A DNA stretch of 64,000 nt from Furcasterigmium furcatum (taxonomy: Eukaryota; Ascomycota; Sordariomycetes; Glomerellales; Plectosphaerellaceae), in NCBI GenBank assembly GCA_001599815.1, contig BCIA01000006.1, positions 2,730,961 through 2,794,960 of the forward strand, read 5' to 3'. Every line of letters begins with the position of its first letter. Within the stretch, counting starts at the first letter, position 1. The notes beneath the pieces are model-generated. The model saw only the letters and a program-made list of their open reading frames with translations, did not search any database and was not told the DNA's origin. This document shows, piece after piece, positions 55,203 through 64,000 of this stretch. The translations under genes and the position numbers were made by a program.

Positions 55203-56357
55203 TCAGGCCCCGAAAGCAGCCGCGGCGTACTTCCGCTCCTTCTTCTTTCGCACCGTCGAGCTGCTCCTCGAGCTCGCCTCGGATGCCGTCCCGCTCCCGG
55301 GCGGCGCGAGGGTGCTCGCCGGCGGCGGGCCGCCAGACCCCATCATCTCGGCGGGCAGGTCGTTCCACTCCGTCTCAGCGCGCTTGTTCTGGAAGGACTG
55401 CCCAGGCCGCAGGGACTGGGAGCTCGGCGTGCGCGGCGGGGGGGCGGGGGTCGAGGTGCCCGTCGGTGGTGCGGATGCGCTCATGGAGGGTAAGTTGGCC
55501 GCGGCGGCCGTCGCGCTCATGCCCGGCGGGGCGTGGGCGCTCTGCGTGTTGCCCATTCTGCTGCTCTGGGACGAGGAGGGGTGGACGGGGAGCGGGGAGA
55601 GGTCGCGGCGGACGAGGTACGCGGTGTTGGGGCGCAGCTTGAGGTAGTAGCCCGGGATGGGGAGGGGGTCGCGCGTGAACTCGCGGGCGGCGTACCAGCG
55701 GAGGCCGTCGTCGTTGTCTGTCCAGACGTGGGCGGAGACGTAGGCGACGCGCAGAGACTTGGAGAGCGCGGCGAGGGCGATGAGGTCTGCGAGGGCGGCT
55801 GTGGCGAGGCCGTGGGCGCGGTAGGGGGAGAGGAGGGCGAGGGATTGGATGTAGAGGGCGTGGGCGCCCGTGTCCTGGAGGGGCTCGAGGCGGCAGACGA
55901 TGGCGCCGATGACCTTTGCGTCTGTCGGGGAGGAAGTGTCGGACCAGGTGATCGCGCGGCTGAAGGGGGAGGCGAAAGCGGCAGCGTAGAACGGCTCGGG
56001 ATAGGCGACTGGGAGGAGGAGGGAGTTGATGCGCTTGAGGGCTGGGATGTCGGCGGGGTTTAAGGGGCGGATGGTGGCCTCTTGGGGGAGGGAGGGTGAC
56101 GCCGAGGGTGGTGGGAAGAGGAGCGAGGGCGTGATGGAGGCCGTTGCAGGTGGTGTCGGACCGGGAGCGGGAGACGTTTCTGGACGATGCTTCTGAGATT
56201 GGGACTCGAACTCGGCGAGGAGCTGAGCTTCTGGGGTCGGATCCGGCGAGGGCGGGCGCTGGGTGGGTGGCGGGGCGTACTTTGGCTGTCGCGGCTGGAA
56301 GAATGTGGTGATGGAGGACTGTGACGGTTTCGTCGATGAGGGCGTCGGGAGGGGCAT
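55203..56357 (-). CDS. NAA50: Naa50/San-type GNAT acetyltransferase with PIP box
   Basis: N-alpha-acetyltransferase of the Naa50 (San) family, which acetylates Met-starting N-termini and supports sister-chromatid cohesion in animals. Single exon, 384 aa from the ATG of MPLPTPSSTK. Residues 13-20 are QSSITTFF, a textbook PCNA-interacting (PIP) box, followed by QPRQPK. The GNAT domain lies at about 93-255: IRPLNPADIPALKRINSLLLPVAYPEPFY (shown in part: LKRINSLLLPVAYPEPFY), IGAIVCRLEP, YIQSLALLSPYRAHGLATAAL (acetyl-CoA loop RAHGLA), HVWTDNDDGLRWYAAREF, and GYYLKLRPNTAYLV. The C-terminal 130 residues are disordered with a basic KKKERK end. The PIP box is not normal for Naa50. Confidence 0.88.
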   Translation of the reverse strand: MPLPTPSSTKPSQSSITTFFQPRQPKYAPPPTQRPPSPDPTPEAQLLAEFESQSQKHRPETSPAPGPTPPATASITPSLLFPPPSASPSLPQEATIRPLNPADIPALKRINSLLLPVAYPEPFYAAAFASPFSRAITWSDTSSPTDAKVIGAIVCRLEPLQDTGAHALYIQSLALLSPYRAHGLATAALADLIALAALSKSLRVAYVSAHVWTDNDDGLRWYAAREFTRDPLPIPGYYLKLRPNTAYLVRRDLSPLPVHPSSSQSSRMGNTQSAHAPPGMSATAAAANLPSMSASAPPTGTSTPAPPPRTPSSQSLRPGQSFQNKRAETEWNDLPAEMMGSGGPPPASTLAPPGSGTASEASSRSSSTVRKKKERKYAAAAFGA

Positions 56358-57981
56358 GGCGTCTGAGAGCTGAGGATGAAGACGGCGGGTTGTTTTATAA
56401 GCCCCAGGGAGTAAGGTCAAAAGTTGTCAACTCGGCCATAGAGGTGCTGGGGAGTTGTGGACAATCAATGCCACAAGCTCGTGCTCGCGACACCTTGTTG
56501 GGTTGTCGGTTGTGGTTCCTGAAGGTGGTTCTAGAATTCAGGGACACGACTAAGAGCGGGCGCAGTTCCTCCCTGCCCCTACATTAGCGGCGCAATTGGA
56601 CACGGGGACGATCGGGGGTCGGCCGGCCCCACTCCGGCACTGGGTCAGCGGAGGCAGTTTGCAGAACAGAACCTTGCAAGAGGGTGACAGAAAGGGTGGC
56701 CGCCCTCGGAACGGAGTCGACCAGCAGTGAGTGCAGCCAAGACCAGACCGGCACGCGACTCTCATCTCGAGGGGAGCTCGGGAGGCTGCAAGTCCGATGT
56801 GCTGGAAAGATCGCATTCTGAGATGGGCAATGGCAATGCGACATCTCCACCACATGGAGTCAGTCCTCTGGCAGCCCTAAGGCCTCAAAAGGGCATCTCT
56901 ATACATTTGGAAGCTGGGACGAGCGCCCAGATATATATCCGGTAGACCGGGGGATAGGAGCGGAATTGTTTGTGGCCCAATTCATCCCAGAGAGTGTAGG
57001 CGCGCAAAGGCACTTGGGAAGCTGTCAGTAACCCAGTGGTTGAGTGAGATTCTAATGCCAAAGCACATCAATGATGATCACGCAATGATCCTCGCCGGCC
57101 AGCAGATCTCGGTTAGGATTTGTGAGACGACCAGGCGGCGGCTGGCTGGCTCTCGGAGTTGAGGTCAGATCTCAGCCAGGCCCGTGGACCAGGCCAACCA
57201 GGAATTAGTAATTTCAGCCTCTCAGAGCGTCCTTGCTTCCGTCATCTGGTTTACCAAATCGCATATTGCTGCTCTTTCCGTATTTCCACCGCAGGCAGAA
57301 CCGTGTCTGGTTTATTGTTGCACCTCGCTGCAGTTGCCTCGCAAACTCTGAAGGAGCCCCTTCCAGTTCCATTGCTGCCATCCCATTGTTTCCCGCTGAA
57401 TGAATCAGTTGGCGATTATCGGATCCCGCCCCGGGCATTGACGGCTAAAAAAGAGCCCGCCAAGACCAAGACCCTCCGACCACTCCAAACTCTCCCACTG
57501 GCACTCCACTCCACTCCCCTGTATTGTCACCACAAGCACCGACCGACGGGTACCTAGCAGCACCTAAACCTCAACCGGAACTTTTGCAAGGCTAGATCCT
57601 GGAAGCCTTCGTTGCCGACGACGCCCTCAGTCAGACCTGCTCTCTGCCGAGACAATCAGCAGATGCACCTTGAACCTCCATCGCCGACATTCAACCCCTG
57701 CGACGACGACGACGCCTCGCGCGGCTCTCCCGTTCCCTTGGGTCGCCTCCTAGTACCTGACCTCATCCCTCCGTCGCCGCAGCCGCCGCCGCAGCGCCAA
57801 CCGTCTGTCCGACCGTGCCACCTTAGTACGCAGAAAGAGTTGCCGGCCGACCCAACATTACACCAGCCCGCACACGACCCTGCCGCACCTCGATCCCTTC
57901 CTCTCCAAAGCAGCACGATCTGACCCGTTCGCAATCCTCCACCGCCCGCCCTCTGTGCGCCCTCAGCTGGGCTGTAGCGAG
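56358..57981. other. Divergent upstream region of the Naa50-like and Sgf11-like genes
   Basis: No gene recognised. 56939-56950 holds CCGGT-AG-ACCGG beside atatatat; this places inverted CGG and CCG triplets 4 bases apart, a layout seen in Zn2Cys6 factor sites. About 57440-57980 is CT-rich leader of the plus-strand gene. Confidence 0.5.
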
Positions 57982-59234
57982 ATGGCTTCCAACACGGGCA
58001 AGGCCGGCGTCGTCGTCGCTCCGGATGACGCTGGCAGCATCGAGAAGCTTGTAAGACCAGTCCTCCTCCTCGTCGCCGTTCCCCATCGCGCCCCGTGGCA
58101 ATACTGACAATCCTCGCTCGTCTCTAGGCCCATGCCGTCCTTGACGACCTCCTGTACAACGTCGTCCACGATCTGCTGGTCAAAGTCCACCGAGACGAGA
58201 AGATGGCCAGGGCCACCACCGCCGTGATCCGCGCCGAGAAGCTGGCCTCCGACGCATCAGAATCCTCGACGCCCGACTCCAAACCCGACGTGCGCATCGA
58301 GACGGACGCCGCAATCTACGAGGATGGCAAGGTCACCCTCAAGGGGAACCCTCTGCAGACCACGAAAGACATCATCTGCCCCCGCTGCCACCTCCCCCGA
58401 CTCCTCCATCCCACCGACGGCAAGGGCGCAAAGAAGCCCGACCCCAGCGTCATATACTGCAAGAAGCACCCGTACATCGACAAGCCGGGCTTCGACATCT
58501 ACGGACAGACCTGGGTCCAGCCCGGCCCCGGCAGGGGCAAGAAGAAGAAGGACATGAAGCCCGACCCGAACATCGAGTTCCCCAACCCCGCGAACCCCGA
58601 CCAGCGACCACCCAACGTCCTCTCATTCCCCTCGGCCACCTGCAGCAAATGCAAGCGCTGCATCCTCGTCACCAGGCTCAACAACCACATGGGCTCCTGC
58701 ATCGGCAACAGTGGTAGGAACGCCAGCAGGGCCGCCGCCGCCAAGATCTCCAACGGTAGCAACGGCAACACAAACTCCAACGACCCGACACCACCCTCGA
58801 GCCAAAAGGCGACGCCCGCCCCCGGTTCTCGCGCCTCGAGCCCCAAGAAGCGCGACAGCGACGCCGTCGACGAGGATGACGATGGCTCCGACGCCAGCGG
58901 GCCCAAGAAGAAGAAGCTCAAGCCGTCGCCCATGACCAAGAAGGTCATCCTGAAGAACCCGAAGGCGCCGCCTAAGAAGGATAAGGTCAAGACCAATTCG
59001 GGCCTCAGCGTCGAGCAGAAGATTGACGACGACGCCGACGCCGACAACTCGACCGTTGAGGTCGCGCCCAAGAAGAAGGTCGACAAGGAGAACGGCAGCA
59101 AGGGCATCAGCCCCATGAAGAAGCTCAAGACGGGCAACAAACCGCCATTGTCGTCGCCGATGGGCAAGAACGGCAAGGACCGCGACGCCGAGTCCGAGTC
59201 GTCAGGCACCCTGTCGTCGCCGCCGGTCGCGTAG
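57982..59234 (+). CDS. Sgf11-like SAGA-type zinc-finger protein
   Basis: Probable subunit of the SAGA histone deubiquitinase module. Exons 57982-58050 and 58128-59234 give 391 aa. The N-terminal helix AHAVLDDLLYNVVHDLLVKVHRDEK resembles the Sgf11 helix that packs on Ubp8/Sus1 (core LLYNVVHDLLVKVHR). A second, extra Cys/His cluster follows: CPRCHLPRLLH...YCKKHPYID. The Sgf11-type finger is CSKCKRCILVTRLNNHMGSC followed by GRNASRAAA, where the basic arm contacts the nucleosome in yeast. The last 180 residues are disordered, Lys/Asp/Ser-rich with several nuclear-localisation-like KKKK runs. The family assignment is moderate; it is larger than yeast Sgf11 (99 aa). Confidence 0.65.
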
Positions 59235-59932
59235 AACACGACGGGCCAGCGCGGCACGACGGCTACCGCTGCTACGAAGACCAGGTGCCGAGCCTGACAG
59301 CAGCGCCATCTCGGTGCACCACACTGCACCACACCTACACATACATCACCTGCTGATGAACTTGATTCAACCGGGCACGGAGCGAAAACGCCCGCAGCGA
59401 TCGCATTACTACTCGCTCCCCATACCTCACTTGCTATACCTACATATTTCACCCACACCACGCGCCATTCCCGCATGACTCTTCTATCCTTCTCTCCGCC
59501 GTCCACAGAGGGGCCCGCGCCACACCCACACACTGTACTACCATACCACACCGCATCATCCTACACACACAGCAAAACTGCATCGCTCGGGGAAACCGGA
59601 ACGGCTTCGACACGGGGATTGATTTGGCTTGGGGAGGGGGAAATCCCGATACCACTTTTGCATGGCCTGGACAGGAACGGCATCGGCGTTGAACGGAATG
59701 CTTCCAGGATAGGTCCTTGTAACAGACTACCGCACGTTATCAGCATGAATTGCATTCAAAATTGCTCTTTCTAGTCGTGGTATGAAATGAATCCAGGTGC
59801 ATGCGCCGCATCATCTGCCGCGATACCCGGTGATGTCTTAGTAAATGTCCAAACGCCCAGCAACGCCATGCCCCGGGGTATCACACCCTGTCGTCACGTA
59901 GTAGAAAACCGCCCTTCCGGAGGAGAAGCGAA
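59235..59932. other. Convergent intergenic stretch
   Basis: Between the stops of the Sgf11-like gene and the cyclophilin gene; nothing recognised. Confidence 0.6.
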
Positions 59933-60475
59933 TCACGCCTCGTCGCCCTCCTCAACCACCCTCGCCTTGAGAATCTTGACCTCGTCCTGCGGCCGGTCCT
60001 CGGCGCCCGTCTTGACGAGGCCCATCCTTTTGACGACGGCCAGCCCGCTCTTGACGCGGCCGAAGATTGTGTGCTTCCCGTCGAGCCAGGGGGTGGGGGC
60101 GAGCGTGATGAAGAACTGGGAGCCGTTGGTGTCCGGGCCGGAGTTGGCCATGCTAAGGACGCCGGCGCCGGTGTGGCGCAGGGAAGGGTCGATCTCGTCG
60201 GCGAACTTGTCGCCGTAGATGGAGGCGCCCCCGCGGCCGGTGCCGGTGGGGTCGCCGCCCTGGACCATGAAATCGGGGATGATGCGGTGGAAGGGGGTGT
60301 TGTCGTAGTAGCCGCGGGCGGCAAGGGTGGAGAAGTTCTTGCAGGTCTTGGGGGCGTGGGACGTGTAGAGCTCGACGAGGATGGTGCCCTGGGAACGAAC
60401 TGTTAGGAAGGGGGAGGTCTTGAGGGGCAGGGAGCGGCGCACCATTGAGGTCTCGAGGGAGACGTTGGTTGTCAT
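59933..60475 (-). CDS. PPIL1-type cyclophilin (peptidyl-prolyl cis-trans isomerase)
   Basis: Spliceosome-associated cyclophilin that isomerises X-Pro bonds. Exons 60443-60475 and 59933-60388 give 162 aa, the usual PPIL1 length. The intron is 54 nt and in frame; the acceptor at CCCAG restores ETSMGTILVELY, whereas the upstream AACAG would shift the frame. Catalytic and CsA-contact residues: FHRIIPDFMVQGGDPTG, GSQFFITL, and PWLDGKHTIFGRV. Divergent from the signal peptide peptidase gene. Confidence 0.94.
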   Translation of the reverse strand: MTTNVSLETSMVRRSLPLKTSPFLTVRSQGTILVELYTSHAPKTCKNFSTLAARGYYDNTPFHRIIPDFMVQGGDPTGTGRGGASIYGDKFADEIDPSLRHTGAGVLSMANSGPDTNGSQFFITLAPTPWLDGKHTIFGRVKSGLAVVKRMGLVKTGAEDRPQDEVKILKARVVEEGDEA

Positions 60476-61234
60476 TTTGGCGGTTTGGGGTTCGGAAAGA
60501 CCGGCGTCAGGTTGAGAGGAGCAAGGAATTGGTCGCGATGAGGAGCGGTGGCAGGAAGATGGATGGTGATGTCGATGGAGGGGTCTGGAAATTTGGGCGA
60601 GGCTGAGAGGGAGGAGCTTGAGCCACAGGAGGTTGTTTGTCATGATCGCTGATCATTGGCTGGAGCATGTGTGGCTTGGGCGAGGCTGGGCAGCTTACTG
60701 GACATCCATTCATTCACATTTGCGGGCAGCCCGAAGCAAACAGCGGCGACTGTGGCTTTACTCTTGTCGCCAACACATCCGTTTCGTTCACTCAAAAATT
60801 GGTGCGTGATAGATTCACCTTTCCATCATTTTTTGTCGGTTTGCCTATTTTGGCGCTTGCTTCGCGGTGCACGAGGAAGTAGCCATCTGTCAAGAGTCGA
60901 GCGAACGAGGCGAGAGCTGTGTTGAGTGCATCGGCGCTGCGCCTGCTGAGCTCGCCCCTTCACCCCCTTTCGGGGTTGCACTCGCCTTGCACGTCATTCA
61001 GCTTGAGCCTTCACTGCCCGCATGAGACCAGATCTCTTCTTCCTCGAACTTGACAAACCCCTTTGCGTTTCGTCTGATTCACCTTTCCGTCCGAACAACT
61101 CAGTCTATCCTTCGCCTAAACACTTGGGTCATTTGGCTCGCTGAGAACCGACCGAACGCTTTACTCGACTAGACTCATTGATATCCTTCGAAGACCATCA
61201 CGATTAGACACCTTCCTCGAACTCACACACGAAC
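60476..61234. promoter_or_regulatory. Divergent upstream region cyclophilin / SPP
   Basis: 759 bases between divergent starts. No gene or conserved box recognised; the SPP side has a CT-rich leader. Confidence 0.5.
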
Positions 61235-63092
61235 ATGGACGGTGCCGAAAGTGTCGAGGGGTCACTCTCGCCTCCGTTCGACGAGGTCGTTGAGCAAGCC
61301 GTCCCAAACGGGACCTCGTCGCTCCTCGACATGCCTACAACTCCCGCCGAGGCTCTCGCGTTCATCTGGAGGGTGATGAGCCTCGACCTTCGCATCATTC
61401 TCAGTGCTCTCTTCATCATCTACGTCGGCGCACATGCTTCGCTCAGACGTCCTCCCTCGGCAGCACCTGCCACCAAGACCAGGACCGGCAAGCCGAGGAA
61501 GAAGGAAGAGGACGAGAACCTGACCCAGGGTCTTCTCCCCTCGGACGCCATCCTCTTCCCCATCATGGCTGGCATCGTCCTTGTCGGCCTCTATTACCTG
61601 ATCCAGTGGCTTCAGGACCCCGCCATCCTCAACAAGATCATGAACTACTACATCTCCTTCGCCAGCCTCGTCAGTCTCTCGGGGCTTATCGCCCACTTCA
61701 TTCAGCACGGCGCGAACTTCGTCTTCCCCAACTTCTTCCGGTACAACGGAGCCGTCTACGAGTTTGATAGCGTCGCCGAGCAGATTTGTCCCGCAGGCTC
61801 GGCGCAGGAGAAGGAGCCGAAGGCCCAAGCCTCCAGTGAGCAACATCCCGGTACGCCAGAACTCGTCGTCTCGCCCCTGCCCTTCCGCCTGCTTCGCACG
61901 TCAAACCAAAAGGTCAACAAGTTTCTCTGGGAGCTGCGCCATCTTCTCACCGAAGAGTGGACAGTCAGGATCAGGCTCCACGGCATCCTCAGCGAGAAGT
62001 TTCAAATCCAGTTCAGCCATATCCTGGGCATGGTTGCCGCTATCGGCATCGTTTCCACATATGTGATGACGGGTTCGAGGACGCTGTCGAATGTCATGGG
62101 CCATGGCCTCTGCTTTGGCTCCTTCTTGTTCCTCTCTCCGACCACCTTTACCACGGGCAGCCTGGTCTTGTGCGGGCTCTTCTTCTACGACATTGTCATG
62201 GTCTTCTACACGTGGGTAACTCCGTCAGTCAACCCGTCTTGGTTCGTAGCTAACCTGTGGCAGCCCTTACATGATTACTGTCGCAACAAAAATTGACGCT
62301 CCTATCAAGCTCACTTTTGAAGGCCCCGGACGCGCGAGCATGCTTGGCCTCGGCGACATTGTAGTCCCAGGCATGGTCATGGCTCTCGCCCTGCGGTTCG
62401 ACCTCTGGCGGTTCTACCTGAAGAAGATCAAATACGTCGAAACGGAGCTCGCTACGGAGCTAGCACCCACAGAGGCCACTGGTGGCCAGGTCGTCACCAC
62501 GACGGAGATTCGACATATTGCCAAGAAGGCCCCCTACACGGATGTCACCGGTCGGTGGGCGGACAGGTTCTGGCTCTCAAGCTGGTTCGGCCTATTTTTC
62601 AAGCCGAGCAAGGACGTCCCTGAGGAAGTCCGATCGGCGTCTTTCCCCAAGACGTACTTTTACGCTTCTCTCGTTGGCTACTCCCTTGGTATGATTGTCA
62701 CTTTCTGCATGCTCGTCATCTTCAAGCACGGCCAACCCGCACTGCTGTACCTTGTGCCTGGCGTGCTCGGCTCGCTCTGGCTGACTGGCCTGGTCAGGGG
62801 CGAGCTGAAGGAGATGTGGACTTATACCGAAGATGGCAGCATCGACACCCAAGATGTCGTCGTTGAGCTTGACGGCAGCGGAAACGTCATCAAGGAGATC
62901 AGCAACGGCGAGGAGGACAAGAAGAAGGCCGAGGAAGAGAAGAAAAAGACGGAGGATAGGGAGAGGGAGGCCGAGAAGAAGCGGTTCGCCGAGACTCGGG
63001 CGAAGAGGGGCTACGACGTCGTCCACTTTTCCATCCGTGCGCCTCCTCGAGGCGGGGTCCAGGAGAAGGATGAGAAGGAGAAGTCTGCCTAG
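61235..63092 (+). CDS. Signal peptide peptidase (presenilin-type intramembrane aspartyl protease)
   Basis: ER intramembrane protease that clips signal-peptide remnants and type II membrane proteins; in Aspergillus the homologue SppA acts in SREBP activation and hypoxia adaptation. Exons 61235-62211 and 62264-63092 give 601 aa. About nine membrane segments. Catalytic Asp are in FFYDIVMVFYT and LGLGDIVVPG, and the PAL motif is QPALLYLVPG. The intron (donor GTGGGT) is between the two active-site helices and joins FYT/PYMITV. A basic luminal or cytosolic loop KTRTGKPRKKEEDE is at about 85-98. The C-terminal 60 residues are a K/E-rich helix. Intact active site. Confidence 0.94.
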
Positions 63093-63385
63093 GCGGATAG
63101 AGGAGGCCATTGATGCGCATGAGTTCTATTTCCGCAATAGAACAGTACCCCTGTAGAGGAGGGTACGCACAATTATCTTGGCGTCCACTTTCTGATGACT
63201 ACATCTGCAGTTCGTCGGGGGTTTGGGGTCAAGGCAACCAACCATTCAATCAGCCTTGTTAGGGTGAGCGTGAGGAGTAGTCAGCCCTGCGCCCAACCAT
63301 CTTGAATGAATGGCCTGAGAGTGCCGCAGATCAGGCTCACAGTCATCGCATCTCACCAGGTACCTACCCACGGCTTCTCCCCGAA

Positions 63386-64000
63386 ATGACCCAGTTTCCT
63401 ACGACTCGTCATCAATACCAGGACGTCACTCATCCTCGTGTCCTGCTCGACAACGCGCTCGACAACGCGTTGAATAGCATCCTGCCCCAACCCTCGCAAA
63501 GCCGAGCATCGTCGCCGCCGCCAGTCGTCTCAGACCTCGGTTTACTCGGAAAGCTGCCCCTCGAAATTCTGCAGGAGATTCTACCGCAACTCGACTTGCG
63601 CACTCTGACGGATCTCCAATACGTCAACCGCTGTGCGGCGGATGTAGTGCGCCACCTCCCGCAATTCAAACTGCTCACCAAGCATGCGCGCAACGTCCTG
63701 CGAGGGGCCCTCGCCATCGAGACTGGACACTACGTCACCTGTGACCAAGTCCTCGTCCTGCTCCATGACTTCGAATGCCATTACTGTAGGGGCTTCGGCG
63801 GGTATCTCTACCTGTTGGCATGGAAGCGCGTCTGCTACAGATGTTTCTTGCAGGATAACCGGCTTCGGCCCGTCACTCCCAACCAAGCGCAGCTCCGGTT
63901 CGGGCTCAGCGACGAGGCGCTCGAGGGGGTGCTGCGCATGAGGTATGTGCCGGGTGCGTACGGCATAAGCAAGGTCCGGTTCGAGGAGCGCGGGGAGGTG
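63386..64000 (+). CDS. F-box protein, N-terminal part (runs off the window)
   Basis: Probable substrate receptor of an SCF ubiquitin ligase. Open from an ATG to the window edge (205 codons). F-box at about 53-95: LLGKLPLEILQEILPQLDLRTLTDLQYVNR. Core LGKLPLEILQEILPQLDL is typical. Downstream a Cys-containing patch ECHYCRGFGG and RVCYRCFL suggests a metal-binding knuckle, common in mould F-box proteins of this layout. Substrate unknown; C-terminus missing. Confidence 0.8.
   Translation, partial: MTQFPTTRHQYQDVTHPRVLLDNALDNALNSILPQPSQSRASSPPPVVSDLGLLGKLPLEILQEILPQLDLRTLTDLQYVNRCAADVVRHLPQFKLLTKHARNVLRGALAIETGHYVTCDQVLVLLHDFECHYCRGFGGYLYLLAWKRVCYRCFLQDNRLRPVTPNQAQLRFGLSDEALEGVLRMRYVPGAYGISKVRFEERGEV

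Noticed and set aside
58499..59551. 350-codon minus-strand frame
   Set aside because: Antisense of the Sgf11-like gene; the hydrophobic look comes from reading Lys/Glu codons backwards.
1..64000. CRISPR array, transposon or rRNA
   Set aside because: No regular direct repeats with spacers, no transposase or reverse-transcriptase motifs, no terminal repeats and no rRNA core sequences were seen.

Overview
The window is genomic DNA of a filamentous ascomycete (Pezizomycotina, probably a sordariomycete-like, plant-associated fungus; species not identifiable by eye). The reasons are short introns of about 50-80 bases with GTRNGT...YAG borders, GC-rich third codon positions, a RID-type cytosine methyltransferase, a CFEM surface protein, the DASH subunit Hsk3, and two secreted pectin-degrading enzymes. 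For nearly every spliced gene I joined exons by hand, and the summed exon lengths are multiples of three. No transposon, tRNA, rRNA or CRISPR array was recognised.

Layout. 1-677: 5' part of ADE4 (purine synthesis, minus). 2533-4716: rid, the methyltransferase family needed for repeat-induced point mutation. 4883-9318: a divergent pectin pair, pectin methylesterase (minus) and exo-polygalacturonase (plus). 10172-14148: SUB2 mRNA-export helicase, RNase P subunit RPR2 and kinetochore subunit HSK3. 15582-18321: a ketopantoate-reductase-like protein with a long disordered tail. 18322-24344: a 6 kb stretch without a recognisable gene but with two strong inverted repeats. 24345-33567: SMC5 and the Nim1-type kinase HSL1, divergent.

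35245-42464: CFEM protein with GPI signal, metallophosphoesterase, MED31, RPC11, an ankyrin protein and a GPI-anchored thaumatin-like protein. 43644-46163: an HSPA12-like Hsp70. 49009-50452: an MFSD5-type transporter. 52561-54459: glucokinase with a tail-anchor-like last exon. 55203-56357: an Naa50-type acetyltransferase with a PCNA-interaction motif. 57982-64000: an Sgf11-like SAGA protein, a PPIL1-type cyclophilin, a signal peptide peptidase and the start of an F-box protein.

The housekeeping genes alternate in convergent and divergent pairs, with four compact divergent promoters (SUB2/RPR2, phosphoesterase/MED31, RPC11/ankyrin, cyclophilin/SPP). The functional group that stands out is plant-cell-wall attack and surface proteins (pectinesterase, exo-PG, CFEM, thaumatin-like), set in a background of nuclear and genome-maintenance genes (rid, SMC5, HSK3, HSL1, Naa50 with PIP box). 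The most unusual architectures are the membrane-tailed glucokinase, the PIP-box Naa50, the intact RID enzyme and very small coding exons in ADE4 (16 nt) and RPC11 (10 nt).
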